From NCBI GenBank assembly GCA_018667205.1, contig JABIVN010000126.1, positions 1-5,884 on the forward strand: a stretch of 5,884 nucleotides of DNA, written 5' to 3'. Of this stretch, positions 5,247-5,884 are shown one piece after another. The DNA is from Gammaproteobacteria bacterium (lineage in GTDB: Bacteria; Pseudomonadota; Gammaproteobacteria; Pseudomonadales; Azotimanducaceae). The notes below the pieces were generated by a model. The model searched no databases. It was not told the DNA's origin and was given only the letters and a program-made list of their open reading frames with translations. How positions within the stretch are numbered: the stretch's first letter is position 1; every line of letters begins with the position of its first letter. A program made the position numbers and the translations under genes.

Positions 5247-5884
5247 CTAATCCTCTACAAACCCTGGCCAGGTAGCCATGTAGTCGATGAATTTTACAGA
5301 AAGGCCTTCATCCGCAAGATAGCGCCTGGTGACAGGCAGAGACACCGGTATAAAGCCTGCATCTGCGACGTAACGGTTAGGAAAGTCATGTTGCAGGATT
5401 GCCGCTCGACCGAGCATGATCCAGTCAATGTCATAATTGATTGCCTGCTCAGCTAACTGCGGTGTACCGATCTTACCGGCGACACCCAGTTTCACTCGGC
5501 CCCGCTCAAGGCCGGCGAATAATTCCAGCAGTGAGCGGCCTGTAAACGTTTCATCCACGGGTTCCTTGAAAACATCCCACAATGACATGTCAAGGAAGTC
5601 CAGGCGATCATCGTTCAGGCAAAGCGTCGCCATTTCCAGGGCTTCCTGAGTATCAATACCGAACCTCTCCGGAGACAGCCTTACCCCTAGCTGAAAGTCC
5701 TGACGACAGTTGTGACGAACACCATCAATGATTTCTTCCAGGATGCGATATCGATTCTGCAGCGACCCGCCGTACTCGTCTTCCCGCCGATTGGTTTCTT
5801 CACTGAAGAACTGACAAAGGACGTAGCCATGGGCACCATGTAATTCAACACCATCAAAGCCAGCCTGGTCACACCGCACTGCAG
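5247..5884 (-). CDS. NADH:flavin oxidoreductase, Old Yellow Enzyme family (3' part, 5' end beyond the right edge)
   Basis: The frame stays open to the right edge, so this is the C-terminal part of a larger protein. An in-frame GTG at 5879-5877 is an internal valine codon, not the start. Numbering from that valine, GFDGVELHGAHGY (7-19) supplies the substrate-binding pair H14/H17 and Y19, arranged as in YqjM-type ene-reductases. YGGS-x2-NR (36-43) is the family signature, R67 lies on a barrel strand, and GKIG (135-138) plus LGR (156-158) form the FMN phosphate site. The protein stops soon after the barrel with no [4Fe-4S] or pyridine-nucleotide domain, so it is a single-domain enzyme, expected near 370-400 residues in full. 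Such enzymes reduce activated C=C bonds using FMN and NAD(P)H. It is followed by the SDR gene, and an ene-reductase plus alcohol dehydrogenase suits conversion of unsaturated cyclic ketones; that pairing is inference. Confidence 0.92.
   Translation of the reverse strand, partial: AVRCDQAGFDGVELHGAHGYVLCQFFSEETNRREDEYGGSLQNRYRILEEIIDGVRHNCRQDFQLGVRLSPERFGIDTQEALEMATLCLNDDRLDFLDMSLWDVFKEPVDETFTGRSLLELFAGLERGRVKLGVAGKIGTPQLAEQAINYDIDWIMLGRAAILQHDFPNRYVADAGFIPVSLPVTRRYLADEGLSVKFIDYMATWPGFVED

Noticed and set aside
5232..5247. Hairpin GATGGTATCTATCATC at the end of the flavin oxidoreductase gene
   Set aside because: On the transcribed strand the stem has a mismatch and no T run follows; too weak to call.

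Overview
The window looks like an accessory metabolic region of a Gram-negative bacterium, most likely a proteobacterium and perhaps a marine gammaproteobacterium. This taxonomic reading is inferred from moderate base composition, the gene families present, and Shine-Dalgarno and sigma70-like signals. No taxonomic marker gene is present.

Layout. At the left edge (1-102, minus) is the 5' end of a membrane transporter gene that reads out of the window. It probably belongs to the glycoside-pentoside-hexuronide (GPH) branch of the major facilitator superfamily. A divergent intergenic region of about 650 bp (103-748) follows. It holds a tandem array of 13-bp repeats, a terminator-like hairpin and a good sigma70-like promoter whose -10 box is overlapped by a palindrome. 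From 749 to 3775 a compact three-gene plus-strand operon encodes a Rieske non-heme iron oxygenase alpha subunit, a phytanoyl-CoA dioxygenase-like Fe(II)/2-oxoglutarate oxygenase and a ThuA-like protein. The first two genes overlap by about 44 bp and the third starts 5 bp after the second. Convergent to this operon lie three minus-strand genes: a small cytosolic FKBP-type prolyl isomerase, a short-chain dehydrogenase/reductase (SDR), and the C-terminal part of an Old Yellow Enzyme (OYE) family flavin oxidoreductase cut by the right edge.

How the genes may work together. A transporter, two mechanistically different iron oxygenases, a ThuA-like protein, an NAD-type SDR and an ene-reductase-type flavoenzyme suggest uptake and stepwise oxidation or reduction of a small organic compound. 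An alicyclic, terpenoid, steroid-like or glycoside-like compound would fit, but nothing in the window fixes the substrate. No ferredoxin, reductase, CoA ligase or regulator gene is visible, so the electron donor for the Rieske enzyme must be encoded elsewhere. The FKBP gene looks like a housekeeping bystander. The points most worth a second look are the oxygenase-oxygenase-ThuA operon, the bridging Glu in place of Asp in the Rieske enzyme, the repeat array in the divergent control region, and the palindrome over the promoter.
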